Shown: piece after piece, positions 1 through 8,332 of the stretch
Layout of the letters: every line of letters begins with the position of its first letter
How positions within the stretch are numbered: position 1 is the stretch's first letter
Source: Syntrophopropionicum propionicicum_A
GTDB taxonomy: Bacteria; Bacillota; Desulfotomaculia; Desulfotomaculales; Pelotomaculaceae
Reading direction: 5' to 3'
Length of the DNA: 64,000 nucleotides
NCBI RefSeq assembly: GCF_048984525.1
Contig: NZ_JBMGJC010000006.1
Location: 178,864 to 242,863 of the forward strand
Made by a program: the position numbers and the translations under genes
Notes under the pieces: model-generated
What the model was told of the DNA's origin: nothing
Databases searched by the model: none
The model's input: the letters and a program-made list of their open reading frames with translations, nothing else

Positions 1-18
1 CCAGGAGGAGATTTGGCT

Positions 19-1458
19 ATGATGAATGGTTCTGAGTACATTGAGAGCCTGCGCAAACTCAATACGAAGGTATATGCCTTCGGAGAGGAAGTAAAGGACT
101 TGGTGGATAATCCTTTGTTCCAGCCTCACATCAACTCAGCAGCATTAACCTATGACATGGCACATGATCCCATGTTCGAGGATCTGGTAACAGCTGTGTC
201 TCACCTTACCGGCAAGAGGATAAATCGCTTCACACACATTCACCAAAGCACCGAAGATCTTGTTAAAAAAGTAAAAATGTTGCGTATGATTGCTCAGCGT
301 ACTGGTTCCTGTTTCCAGCGGTGTGTTGGATTTGATGCATTAAATGCTGTATATACGACGACTTATGACATGGATAAGAAACTCGGGACAGATTACCACA
401 AAAGACTAGTAGACTTTCTATTATATGTCCAGGAAAACGATGTTATGGTGGCCGGCGCCATGACCGATCCCAAGGGTGACCGCAGCTTACGTCCGTCCAA
501 ACAAGCGGATCCGGATCTTTTTGTCCGTGTAGTTGAAAAGAATGAAAAAGGAATTGTCATCCGCGGCGCCAAGGCCCACATGACCGGTATTGTAAATTCC
601 CATGAGATGCTTATAATGCCGACCACAGCTTTGACTGCGGAGGATGCTGAATATGCTGTGTCTTGTGCTGTACCTGTAGACGCCCCCGGTATTATTCACA
701 TATTCGGCCGTCAGAGCAACGATTCACGAAAAGCCGGTAAAATTGACCAGGGCAATGCACGTTTCGGAATTGTCGGAGGAGAAGCTCTGACCATTTTAGA
801 AGATGTTTTTGTCCCATGGGAAAAAGTATTCATGTGTGGTGAGTGGGAATTTGCCGGCAGCATGGTAGAATTTTTTGCCTCATACCACCGTCAGAATTAT
901 GGCGGCTGTAAAGGTGGCGTAAGTGATGTGATCATCGGCGCTACGGCAGCCATAGCTGATTATAATGGGGCCGCTAAAGCATCTCATGTAAGGGATAAGG
1001 TCACGGAAATGATCCATCTTACTGAAACCCTTTATGCCGGTTCTATAGCCTGTTCAGCGGAAGGACGACCGACTCCTTCAGGAGCCTATTTTGTTGATCC
1101 TATGCTGGCCAACATTACCAAACAAAACGTTACGAGATTCATTTACGAGATATGCCGTTTAAGCCATGATGTCGCTGGCGGGTTCATCGCAACATTGCCT
1201 TCAGAGGATGATCTGTTCAGTCCGGAAATAGGACATTATGTTGATAAATATTTCAAAGGTGTAGCAAATATCCCCTCAGAAACCCGGTTTAGGATGGCCA
1301 GACTTATAGAAAATATAACCGCGGGCACAGCCTTAGTCGAAAGTATGCATGGCGCCGGCTCACCTCAGGCGCAGCGCGTAATGATTATGCGTCAAGGCAA
1401 TGTGGAACAGAAGAAGAAATTAGCCAGGGATTTGGCGGGAATACCTGATAATAGCTAA
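19..1458 (+). CDS. abfD: 4-hydroxybutyryl-CoA dehydratase / vinylacetyl-CoA delta-isomerase
   Basis: Flavin and [4Fe-4S] enzyme of the 4-hydroxyphenylacetate 3-hydroxylase (HpaB) superfamily. It dehydrates 4-hydroxybutyryl-CoA to crotonyl-CoA in the cytoplasm. The cluster ligands known for the Clostridium enzyme are visible: CFQRC (C-x3-C) near residue 100, and a histidine six residues before a cysteine in YHRQNYGGC near residue 290, with the family's spacing. The length of about 480 aa is normal. An in-frame TTG at 13 is possible, but GGAGGAG at 4-10 sits the usual 8 nt before ATG 19, so I use ATG. First gene of a co-directional operon with CoA-transferase, thiolase, hbd and crotonase, which fits conversion of a C4 hydroxy acid to acetyl-CoA. 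HpaB-type monooxygenases lack these ligands, so I am confident in the dehydratase call; the exact acyl substrate is inferred. Confidence 0.92.
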   Translation: MMNGSEYIESLRKLNTKVYAFGEEVKDLVDNPLFQPHINSAALTYDMAHDPMFEDLVTAVSHLTGKRINRFTHIHQSTEDLVKKVKMLRMIAQRTGSCFQRCVGFDALNAVYTTTYDMDKKLGTDYHKRLVDFLLYVQENDVMVAGAMTDPKGDRSLRPSKQADPDLFVRVVEKNEKGIVIRGAKAHMTGIVNSHEMLIMPTTALTAEDAEYAVSCAVPVDAPGIIHIFGRQSNDSRKAGKIDQGNARFGIVGGEALTILEDVFVPWEKVFMCGEWEFAGSMVEFFASYHRQNYGGCKGGVSDVIIGATAAIADYNGAAKASHVRDKVTEMIHLTETLYAGSIACSAEGRPTPSGAYFVDPMLANITKQNVTRFIYEICRLSHDVAGGFIATLPSEDDLFSPEIGHYVDKYFKGVANIPSETRFRMARLIENITAGTALVESMHGAGSPQAQRVMIMRQGNVEQKKKLARDLAGIPDNS

Positions 1459-1463
1459 CAGCC

Positions 1464-1772
1464 ATGACCCGTAAACTAAGGGTCGGTGTAAAATATTGCG
1501 GACACTGCAACCCATATATTGATGGCCCTGCATTAGTCCATAATTTAGAGCAACTGGTTCAAAATGTGGAATTGGTTAGCTGGGATAACCCGACATATGA
1601 TGTTCTCTTAATGGTAAGCGCATGTATGTCAGCCTGCCTTAGCCGGCCATCCTTCAACGGTCCCTGGATAGAGATTGTTGTAAATGAAATAAGGAAATAT
1701 CAAGTGACCGATGGTAGTCCAGCAGAGCTTTTTCTAAAAGTTCTGCTGGATGAAGGGATAAAAGCGCAATAA
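1464..1772 (+). CDS. Small conserved CGHCNP-motif protein of unknown function
   Basis: A 102-aa cytoplasmic protein starting 5 nt after the dehydratase stop, so almost certainly translated with it. The N-terminus reads as a beta strand followed by YCGHCNP, a cysteine pair of the kind that binds a metal or forms a disulfide. A second cysteine group, ACMSACLS, lies mid-protein. I recall similar short 'VGVKYCGGCNP' proteins beside acyl-CoA genes in anaerobic Firmicutes but cannot name a function. Its place between the iron-sulfur dehydratase and the CoA-transferase suggests a role in maturation, protection or electron supply for the dehydratase; that is inference only. Confidence 0.75.
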   Translation: MTRKLRVGVKYCGHCNPYIDGPALVHNLEQLVQNVELVSWDNPTYDVLLMVSACMSACLSRPSFNGPWIEIVVNEIRKYQVTDGSPAELFLKVLLDEGIKAQ

Positions 1773-1805
1773 AAAATATGCAGAAAATGGTGAGAAACAG
1801 AAATC

Positions 1806-2726
1806 ATGAACTCAAAGAAAAAAACAGATAAAAGAATGACTTTAAAAGAAGCCATCGCAACCTTTCTAAAGGACGGAGATACCATTAGCTTTAGTGGAAT
1901 GGGAGGCGCGCAGTGTGTAGCTCAAACCCATGAAATTATACGGCAAGGCAAGAAGGATTTGACATTAATTGGTGATAGTCCCTGTGAGGCCGGCGATATG
2001 TTAGTTGGCGCCGGGGTTTTAAAACGTATGGAGATTGCCTGGTGCTCATATGCAGTTGCCGGCTTGGCATATAACTTCAGGCGGGCTATAGAACAAGAAA
2101 TTCCTAACCGTGTGGAACTGGTGGAGTACTCAAATTTCACCATAGGATTGCGGTTTTTGGCAGGCGCTTTAAACTTGCCTTTCATGGCCACTAAATCCTT
2201 ACTGGGTTCTGACCTGCCAAAATATAACGCAAGCATTAAAACCATGGACGATCCATATACAGGAGAAAAAGTAGCCTTGGTTCCCGCAGCTAAACCAGAT
2301 GTTGCTATTGTCCATGTCAGCAGGTCCGACAAAAGAGGTAACGCTCAAACGTTTGGTTTTTCTTCAAATTCAGAAAACTTGGTTCGGGCTGCTAAATATG
2401 TAATAGTAACCTGTGAGGAAATTGTTTCTACCGATGAAGTGCGCCGGTGCCCCAATCTTACTATTGCGCCGGAGTATGCGGTAGATGCCGTGGTGGAATT
2501 ACCATTTGCTTGTCACCCCTGGAATATGCCTTATGCTTATGCTTATGATATTCCGTTTCATATGCAGCAACTGGCCGTTTTTAAAACACGTGAGGGGTAT
2601 CTAAAATGGTTGGAAGAATGGTGCTTCAGCGTGGGAGACTGGAATGGATACTTGAAAAAAGTTGGATGGGACCGGTTGGAAAGGCTGCGTAAAGTAGAAA
2701 AACGATTCACGCATGTTAACTATTAG
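1806..2726 (+). CDS. CoA-transferase family I, alpha subunit (glutaconate CoA-transferase A-like)
   Basis: A 306-aa protein of the family I CoA-transferase fold, alpha type. It opens with the usual 'LKEAIATFLKDGDTISFSGMGG' layout, in which the GMGG turn binds CoA. Later segments such as DPYTGEKVALVPAAKPDVAIVH are typical of GctA-like subunits. It pairs with the following gene 3 nt downstream to form a hetero-oligomeric enzyme that would move CoA from acetyl-CoA to the free hydroxy acid and so load substrate for the dehydratase. The assignment to 4-hydroxybutyrate is from context; glutaconate-type or other acids are possible. Confidence 0.85.
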   Translation: MNSKKKTDKRMTLKEAIATFLKDGDTISFSGMGGAQCVAQTHEIIRQGKKDLTLIGDSPCEAGDMLVGAGVLKRMEIAWCSYAVAGLAYNFRRAIEQEIPNRVELVEYSNFTIGLRFLAGALNLPFMATKSLLGSDLPKYNASIKTMDDPYTGEKVALVPAAKPDVAIVHVSRSDKRGNAQTFGFSSNSENLVRAAKYVIVTCEEIVSTDEVRRCPNLTIAPEYAVDAVVELPFACHPWNMPYAYAYDIPFHMQQLAVFKTREGYLKWLEEWCFSVGDWNGYLKKVGWDRLERLRKVEKRFTHVNY

Positions 2727-2744
2727 GGAATGAGGGAAAGCGTA

Positions 2745-3605
2745 ATGAACAATAATGGCACTGGATATAACCTTCAGGAACTGCTGGTGGCGGCTTCCGC
2801 AAGGGAAATTAATGATGGTGACGTGGTTTTTGCCGGAGTGGGAGTTCCGTTGTTAGGTGCTCTCGTGGCTAAACTAACCCACGCGCCGAACCTGATTATG
2901 GCTATGGAATCAGGCAGCATAGGACCCTTTCCTTACCGAATCATACTGGGTATCGGGGACAATTCCTGTGTTGAGAACTCTATCTGTACTACTTCCCTGT
3001 GGCGACTCTTCTCAGACCAACAGTGTGGTTTTTTTGATGTGGGAATGATTGGCGGCGCTCAAGTTGATAAATACGGCAATCTAAACAGTACAGCTATTTA
3101 TGGTGAAGGTGACTATCATAGACCTGCGTCAAGATTGCCGGGCAGCGGCGGGGCAAACGACATTGCAAGCTCGGCCAGAAGAACCATCATTACTTTGCCC
3201 CTAGAAAAAAGACGCTTTCTTGAAAGGGTAGATTACATCACTTCTCCCGGCTACATTGACGGATATAACTCACGGGAAAAAGCAGGTTTGCCCAGTGGGG
3301 GTCCGGCATCGATTATCACCAATAAATGTATATTCCGTTTTGACCCGGAAACCAGGGAAGCATACCTGGATAGCTTGCACGAGGGGATAACCGTAGACGA
3401 AATTAAGGCGAATGTGTCATGGGATCTAAAGGTGGCCCCTGTTGTTAAAACAACTCCTCCGCCCACTGATGAGCAGCTTATTATAACCCGTATTGTGGAC
3501 AGGGCTGGGATTTATACTAACGGTGGTCTTAAAAACCTTACTTTTGAAAACTATATGGATCTTTTAGAAAAATCCCATGATGATTTGCAGTTATTTTTTA
3601 AATAG
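2745..3605 (+). CDS. CoA-transferase family I, beta subunit (glutaconate CoA-transferase B-like)
   Basis: A 286-aa partner of the preceding alpha subunit. The MAMESGSIGP segment near residue 52 carries the glutamate that forms the glutamyl-CoA thioester intermediate in glutaconate CoA-transferase beta subunits, so the enzyme should be a true transferase. Start: AGGGA at 2733-2737 places ATG 2745 at good spacing; an upstream ATG at 2730 overlaps this ribosome site and is less likely. Together the two subunits provide ATP-free activation of a carboxylic acid at the head of the pathway. Compare the second pair at 20.7-22.2 kb, which lacks this glutamate. Confidence 0.86.
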   Translation: MNNNGTGYNLQELLVAASAREINDGDVVFAGVGVPLLGALVAKLTHAPNLIMAMESGSIGPFPYRIILGIGDNSCVENSICTTSLWRLFSDQQCGFFDVGMIGGAQVDKYGNLNSTAIYGEGDYHRPASRLPGSGGANDIASSARRTIITLPLEKRRFLERVDYITSPGYIDGYNSREKAGLPSGGPASIITNKCIFRFDPETREAYLDSLHEGITVDEIKANVSWDLKVAPVVKTTPPPTDEQLIITRIVDRAGIYTNGGLKNLTFENYMDLLEKSHDDLQLFFK

Positions 3606-3668
3606 CGGTCAGTTAATTCGTTAATTGATGTGATTCAAGTCCAAATAAATCAATACAAAGGGAGGATT

Positions 3669-4436
3669 ATGATGGATGTTTCATCATTTAGCTTAGAAGG
3701 CAAGGTAGCGCTGGTTACCGGTTCCACGAAAGGAATAGGTTATGGAATCGCTATGGGACTGGCTAATGCCGGAGCGGATCTGGTAATTGTCAGCCGTCAC
3801 CAGGCTGATTGTGACCGTGTAGCCGAGGAAGTTCGAAGCAGGTTGTGTGATGCTATTGGTATTGCCACAGATATAACCAAAAAAGACCAACTGGAAGCAT
3901 TAATAACAAAAACTATTGCCCAATATGGCCGAATCGATATTCTAGTGAATAATGCGGGTACTGCTATTACTAAAAAAGCGGAAGACCTTACAGAAGAGGA
4001 TTTTGACAGGGTAGTAAACCTCGACCAGAGGGCAGTTTTTACCATGTCTCATGCTGTAGGCAAAGTTATGATCAAGCAGGGCGGCGGCAAGATTATCAAT
4101 ATTGCTTCCATCCTCGGGTTGGTGGGTGATCGCCAGGTACTGCCTTATTGTGTAGCCAAGGGTGGTGTTATCCAAATGACCAAAGCCCTGGCTTTAGAAT
4201 GGGCTAAGTATAATATTCGGGTTAATGCCATTTGTCCGGGTTATGTCATTACTCCGATGAATGAGGCTGATTTGAAAAATGAGAAGATTTACAATCACAT
4301 TATTAAAAGCATACCGATGCGACGTCTTGGACAAGTTGAAGATATATCGGGTGCAGCGGTATATTTAGCCTCGGACGCCTCCAATTATATGACCGGACAA
4401 CACCTGGTTATTGATGGAGGATGGACTGCCCAATAA
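3669..4436 (+). CDS. SDR-family oxidoreductase (FabG/PhaB-like)
   Basis: A 255-aa classical short-chain dehydrogenase/reductase. The cofactor motif TGSTKGIG lies near residue 17, NNAG near residue 95, and the catalytic Ser-Tyr-Lys set follows (serine in NIASILG, then YCVAK). GGAGG at 3661-3665 sits three bases before ATG 3669; ATG 3672 is equally possible. It lies between the CoA-transferase and thiolase genes. Likely roles are a (R)-3-hydroxyacyl-CoA dehydrogenase or a hydroxy-acid dehydrogenase feeding the same pathway. The operon also encodes an Hbd-type (S)-specific enzyme, so the two may handle different stereoisomers or substrates; this is inference. Confidence 0.85.
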   Translation: MMDVSSFSLEGKVALVTGSTKGIGYGIAMGLANAGADLVIVSRHQADCDRVAEEVRSRLCDAIGIATDITKKDQLEALITKTIAQYGRIDILVNNAGTAITKKAEDLTEEDFDRVVNLDQRAVFTMSHAVGKVMIKQGGGKIINIASILGLVGDRQVLPYCVAKGGVIQMTKALALEWAKYNIRVNAICPGYVITPMNEADLKNEKIYNHIIKSIPMRRLGQVEDISGAAVYLASDASNYMTGQHLVIDGGWTAQ

Positions 4437-4481
4437 CAATTAGTTAATATTAGCAATCAAAATTTAAAGAGGTGTTAAATT

Positions 4482-5687
4482 TTGGCTGGTGCTCATGTGC
4501 AAAAATTAGAAAATGTCTATATCGTTGGTGCTGCCCGAACTCCTATTGGGGATTTTTTGGGTACTTTAAAGGACATTTCAGCGGTAGACCTGGGAGTAGT
4601 TACAGCACAGGCTGCTATGGAGCGCGCTGGTGTAAAGCCGGAACAGGTGAACGATGTAGTAGCGGGGATGTGTTATAAACAGGGAGTAAAAGGTAACCCG
4701 GCCCGACAGATACAATTAAACAGCGGAATCCCGGTGGTCGCCCCTGCTGCGACCATAGACCAGCAGTGCGGTTCTGCAATGCGTGCACTTGAAATCGCAG
4801 CTAATCAGATCATGCTCGGGAAATCCAGCGTGAGCCTGGCTGTGGGCATTGAAAACATGTCTCAAGTGCCCTACCTGTTAATGGGGGCGCGCACAGGATA
4901 CCGCATGGGTCAGGGTCAGGTAGAAGATGCGCTGCTTTATGATGCGTTAAATGACGCGTTTTTCGGTTATCATATGGGGGTAACTGCCGAAAATCTGGCA
5001 GAAAAGTACGGTATTACCCGTCAGGAACAAGATGAACTGGCCCTATTAAGCCACCAGCGTGCGGTAGCTGCCATTCGTGAAGGAAAGTTCAAAGAGGAAA
5101 TAGTCCCTGTCGAAGTCAAGATTAAGAAGAAGAAGGTATTATTTACAACCGATGAACACCCCAGAGAATCCGCCTCCTTGGATAATCTTGCGAAACTTCG
5201 GCCGGCATTTAAAGACGATGGAACCGTAACAGCCGGAAATGCCAGTGGAGTAAATGATGCCGCGGCGGCAGTCATTTTGATGTCAGAATCAAAGGTATTA
5301 GAAACAGGCGTTAAGCCATTGGCAAAAATTATTGCCACCGCTTCCTACGGGGTGAATCCTGAAATTATGGGAATCGGGCCTGCTTACGCTATTCCCAAAG
5401 CACTGGAGCTTGCCAACTTAGAACTAAACGATATTGATTATTTTGAAATTAACGAGGCCTTTGCCGCTCAGTTCCTTGCAGTTAACCGTAAGTTAAGACT
5501 AAACATTGACCGTGTTAATGCAAATGGATCCGGTATTGCCCTGGGCCATCCGGTTGGATGCACAGGTATCCGCCTTATTGTCACTCTTCTTTCAGAGATG
5601 CGCCGGAGGGGAGGACAATTCGGAGTAGCATCTTTATGTGTCGGCGGCGGGCCCGCAATGGCCACAGTTGTTGAAATGGTTAATTAA
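4482..5687 (+). CDS. Acetyl-CoA C-acetyltransferase (thiolase)
   Basis: A 401-aa thiolase that cleaves acetoacetyl-CoA with CoA to two acetyl-CoA, or makes the reverse condensation. The acyl-accepting cysteine is in DQQCGSAMRALEIA near residue 90. The second active-site cluster, NEAFAAQ and the GHPVGCTG signature with His and Cys, is intact near the C-terminus. The gene starts with TTG at 4482, 7 nt after AGAGGTG. It is followed 26 nt later by hbd, so the two are co-transcribed. The genes from here to 7353 form a complete lower beta-oxidation module for C4 units. Confidence 0.93.
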   Translation: MAGAHVQKLENVYIVGAARTPIGDFLGTLKDISAVDLGVVTAQAAMERAGVKPEQVNDVVAGMCYKQGVKGNPARQIQLNSGIPVVAPAATIDQQCGSAMRALEIAANQIMLGKSSVSLAVGIENMSQVPYLLMGARTGYRMGQGQVEDALLYDALNDAFFGYHMGVTAENLAEKYGITRQEQDELALLSHQRAVAAIREGKFKEEIVPVEVKIKKKKVLFTTDEHPRESASLDNLAKLRPAFKDDGTVTAGNASGVNDAAAAVILMSESKVLETGVKPLAKIIATASYGVNPEIMGIGPAYAIPKALELANLELNDIDYFEINEAFAAQFLAVNRKLRLNIDRVNANGSGIALGHPVGCTGIRLIVTLLSEMRRRGGQFGVASLCVGGGPAMATVVEMVN

Positions 5688-5713
5688 CTTATTAAAGAAG
5701 GAGAAGGATAAAT

Positions 5714-6556
5714 ATGGAAAGGATAATGGTTTTAGGAGCCGGTACTATGGGCTCTGCTATCGCTCAGGTAGTGGTCCAAGCGGGATTCTCCGTTACCTTA
5801 TGTGATGTGGAAGACCGCTTTGTACAGAAGGGCCTGTCCAATATCGAAAAAAACTTAAAGCGCCAGGTAGATAAGGGGAAAATGGCAGCCCGGGATAAAG
5901 ACGCTACTCTTGAGCGTATTAGTACTACTGTTGATTTAAATTGCGGGGCTGATAACGACCTGGTTATTGAAGCGGTTATCGAGGATCAAAAACTGAAGAC
6001 AGAAATCTTTAAAGAATTAGACCGAACCATGAAAAAAGGGGCCATTCTGGCTAGCAATACCTCAGCATTAAGTATCAGCGCCCTGGCCGCTGCCACCTCC
6101 CGGCCGGATAAGGTTATTGGTATGCACTTCTTTAACCCTGTCCCAGTTATGCAGCTTGTGGAAGTTACCAAAGGACCTGCTACCAGTGAAGAGACTTTTA
6201 TTTTAATTAAAGCTCTGTTAGAAAAACTCGGAAAAACTTTGGTAACAGTTAATGAAGCGCCGGGGTTCATCGTAAACCGCATGTTAGTCCCCATGATCAA
6301 TGAGGCGGTTTACACACTCATGGAGGGTGTGGCCAGTGCCGGGGATATTGATACGGCGATGAAACTGGGCGCCAACCATCCGATTGGGCCTTTAGCCCTT
6401 GGTGACATGATCGGCCTTGATGTGTGTTTGTCAGTTATGGAAACTTTATATGCTGAATTTGGAGATCCTAAATATCGCCCCTGCCCTCTTTTAAGAAAGC
6501 TGGTTCGTGCCGGATACCTGGGGCGTAAAACCGGAAAGGGATTCTATTCCTATTAA
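5714..6556 (+). CDS. hbd: 3-hydroxybutyryl-CoA dehydrogenase
   Basis: A 280-aa enzyme interconverting (S)-3-hydroxybutyryl-CoA and acetoacetyl-CoA. The N-terminal Rossmann motif VLGAGTMGSAIAQ binds NAD(P). The family signature HFFNPVPVMQLVEV with the catalytic histidine, the NTSALSIS segment, and the C-terminal helical domain ending in LGRKTGKGFYSY are all present. Length matches the bacterial family of about 280 aa. An AAGGAGAAGG site precedes ATG 5714. It lies between thiolase and crotonase in the same operon. Confidence 0.94.
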   Translation: MERIMVLGAGTMGSAIAQVVVQAGFSVTLCDVEDRFVQKGLSNIEKNLKRQVDKGKMAARDKDATLERISTTVDLNCGADNDLVIEAVIEDQKLKTEIFKELDRTMKKGAILASNTSALSISALAAATSRPDKVIGMHFFNPVPVMQLVEVTKGPATSEETFILIKALLEKLGKTLVTVNEAPGFIVNRMLVPMINEAVYTLMEGVASAGDIDTAMKLGANHPIGPLALGDMIGLDVCLSVMETLYAEFGDPKYRPCPLLRKLVRAGYLGRKTGKGFYSY

Positions 6557-6573
6557 TCTGAGAGGTGAAAAAA

Positions 6574-7353
6574 ATGCCAGTGCATCTTGAATGTACAGAA
6601 AAAACAGCTGTAATACGCTTTGATAACCCCCCCGCCAATTCACTGAGTGCAACAGTATTAAAAGAGCTTCGGAGTAAGTTGAAAGAACTACAATTAAAAA
6701 TAACTGCTGGGGAAATCAGGGCCGTGGTAATTACCGGCACGGGGCCGAAATTCTTTATAGCCGGAGCAGATATTAGCCGTTTCCCCGAATTAGATTCAAA
6801 AGGCGGTTATGAATTAGCCCGGGAGGGACAAGTAATTTTTGAGGAACTGTCTTGTCTGCCCTGTGCTACAATTGCTGCCATTAACGGATACGCCTTAGGG
6901 GGCGGGATGGAGCTCGCTATGGCCTGCGATATACGTTTGGCGTCAGCCAATGCCCAACTTGGACAACCTGAAATAAACCTGGGGCTGATTCCCGGTTACG
7001 GCGGCACCCAGCGATTGACGCGTTTAGCTGGGACGGGGATAGCCAAGGAACTCATTTTTACCGGTAGAAACATCTCAGCAGAAGAGGCTCTGCGTATTGG
7101 AATCATCAATCGGGTAGTTACGGAGGGCGAGGTTTTGGATGAGGCTTTAAAACTGGCTAAATCTATCGCCGGCAAACCCCCCTTAGCATTGCGGGCGGCC
7201 AAAGAAGCAATAGATAAAGGTCTTGAAATGACATTGGCTATGGGTGTAGAAGCTGAGGCAAAACACTTTGGCGATCTTTTTTCAACGGAGGACCAAAAAG
7301 AAGGGGCCAGGGCTTTCCTTGAAAAAAGAAAACCTCAATTTAAGGGTATTTGA
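6574..7353 (+). CDS. crt: Enoyl-CoA hydratase (crotonase)
   Basis: A 259-aa crotonase-fold hydratase that converts crotonyl-CoA to 3-hydroxybutyryl-CoA. The oxyanion-hole segment IAGADISRF and the GYALGGGMELAMACDIRLAS helix are intact. The catalytic glutamates correspond to those in MELAMACD and GQPEINLGLIPGYGGTQR. A GTG at 6565 overlaps the GAGAGGTG ribosome site, so I take ATG 6574. Last enzyme gene of the operon; it links the dehydratase product to Hbd. Confidence 0.92.
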   Translation: MPVHLECTEKTAVIRFDNPPANSLSATVLKELRSKLKELQLKITAGEIRAVVITGTGPKFFIAGADISRFPELDSKGGYELAREGQVIFEELSCLPCATIAAINGYALGGGMELAMACDIRLASANAQLGQPEINLGLIPGYGGTQRLTRLAGTGIAKELIFTGRNISAEEALRIGIINRVVTEGEVLDEALKLAKSIAGKPPLALRAAKEAIDKGLEMTLAMGVEAEAKHFGDLFSTEDQKEGARAFLEKRKPQFKGI

Positions 7354-7659
7354 GTCAAACGGGATCCCTGAAACCCATCAGACAAATTATGCAAATCTCC
7401 TGCCCCTTAAAATTATAACTGCTGCCAGGGATAACCTGCAATTTTACATGCCAGACAGGGTCATATACTACAAAAAGGAGGGACGTAAATAATTTTGATT
7501 ACGCCGTTTGTTTGGAGTGCTGGAGGAGCAAGGTTATTGCAAAAAGGCTGTACTGTGCAAAGTCAATATTAAAGCTGTTTAGGCAAAGGGGTGATTATTG
7601 ACCGTACCTTGTAGGTGTTTATAAAGGTAGTAAAAACCATAAAAAAAGGAGATGAATTT
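7354..7659. other. Intergenic region, no gene seen
   Basis: A 306-bp gap between crotonase and the DUF1097 gene. It holds several good ribosome-site-like strings (AAGGAGGG near 7480, AAAGGGGTGA near 7587), but they are followed only by very short reading frames without convincing starts. I see no terminator hairpin, so read-through from the fatty-acid operon into the membrane-protein gene is possible. It could be the remnant of a lost small gene. Confidence 0.4.
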
Positions 7660-8190
7660 GTGGATAAGAAATATTTATGGACCTGGAGTGTTTGGATTGG
7701 TATAATGACTTTTATTTATGTATTTATCTATGCTTTACTGCCAGCATTCGCAACTAACGTTCTTTGGATGACTTTCGTGGCTCTTCCTATATTCTTCGGT
7801 GGCGGCGCGCTTGTAAAAGAAATTCCTCATTACTTTTGCAGTGCTGTTGCCGGTGTTCTTTGGGGTTGGCTTATGCTGCAAACTGCCGGTTTCATGACCC
7901 AGGCTGGAATTAATGCTGCCCTCTCCCTAGGTTTTGCAGTTGGATTTGGTACATTTTTAGCTATCGGGATCCATATGATTCCACTGGGTAATACATTGCT
8001 TGGCAAGGTAACAATTGTTTTTGGATCTGCCGCTATGTGTTTTGCAACCGGAGGAGAAAACCTGGTAACGGTAATCGGCACTCTTCTCGGAGGCTTAGTT
8101 TTAGGGGCGATTTTCACTGTGGGTGGAGACCTCCTTCAGAAATACGTTTTCAATAAAAAGGCTGAAGATTTAGAAGAGGTTAAGGCCTAA
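7660..8190 (+). CDS. DUF1097-family integral membrane protein
   Basis: A 176-aa hydrophobic protein with about six predicted membrane helices and the glycine-rich, alanine-rich loops typical of the DUF1097 family. The GTG at 7660 lies 8 nt after AAGGAG and is preferred over earlier in-frame starts. It follows the C4 acyl-CoA operon and is closed by the terminator at 8216-8290. Members of this family have no established function; a transport or membrane-sensing role linked to the acid catabolised upstream would be inference. Confidence 0.75.
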   Translation: MDKKYLWTWSVWIGIMTFIYVFIYALLPAFATNVLWMTFVALPIFFGGGALVKEIPHYFCSAVAGVLWGWLMLQTAGFMTQAGINAALSLGFAVGFGTFLAIGIHMIPLGNTLLGKVTIVFGSAAMCFATGGENLVTVIGTLLGGLVLGAIFTVGGDLLQKYVFNKKAEDLEEVKA

Positions 8191-8215
8191 TTAAAAATGT
8201 GATACATGTTCATGA

Positions 8216-8290
8216 GGACACCTCTCCTTTTGGAATGGTTGTGGCTAACTCACCAATTCCAGATAAAGGATCGGTGTCCCTCTTTTTTTT
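8216..8290 (+). terminator. Rho-independent terminator after the DUF1097 gene
   Basis: GGACACC (about 8217) pairs with GGTGTCC (about 8273) and is followed by CTCTTTTTTTT. The loop is long, about 50 nt, and contains a further weak pairing (TGGAATTGGT-type). It separates the + strand operon from the convergent - strand gene. Confidence 0.65.
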
Positions 8291-8332
8291 GCTATATAGT
8301 TTTGTGCCTCTTTAGCAGTATAAATGTATAAG

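Noticed and set aside
7480..7615. Short frames after good ribosome sites in the gap before the DUF1097 gene
   Set aside because: Products are 8-25 residues with no similarity and no conserved context.
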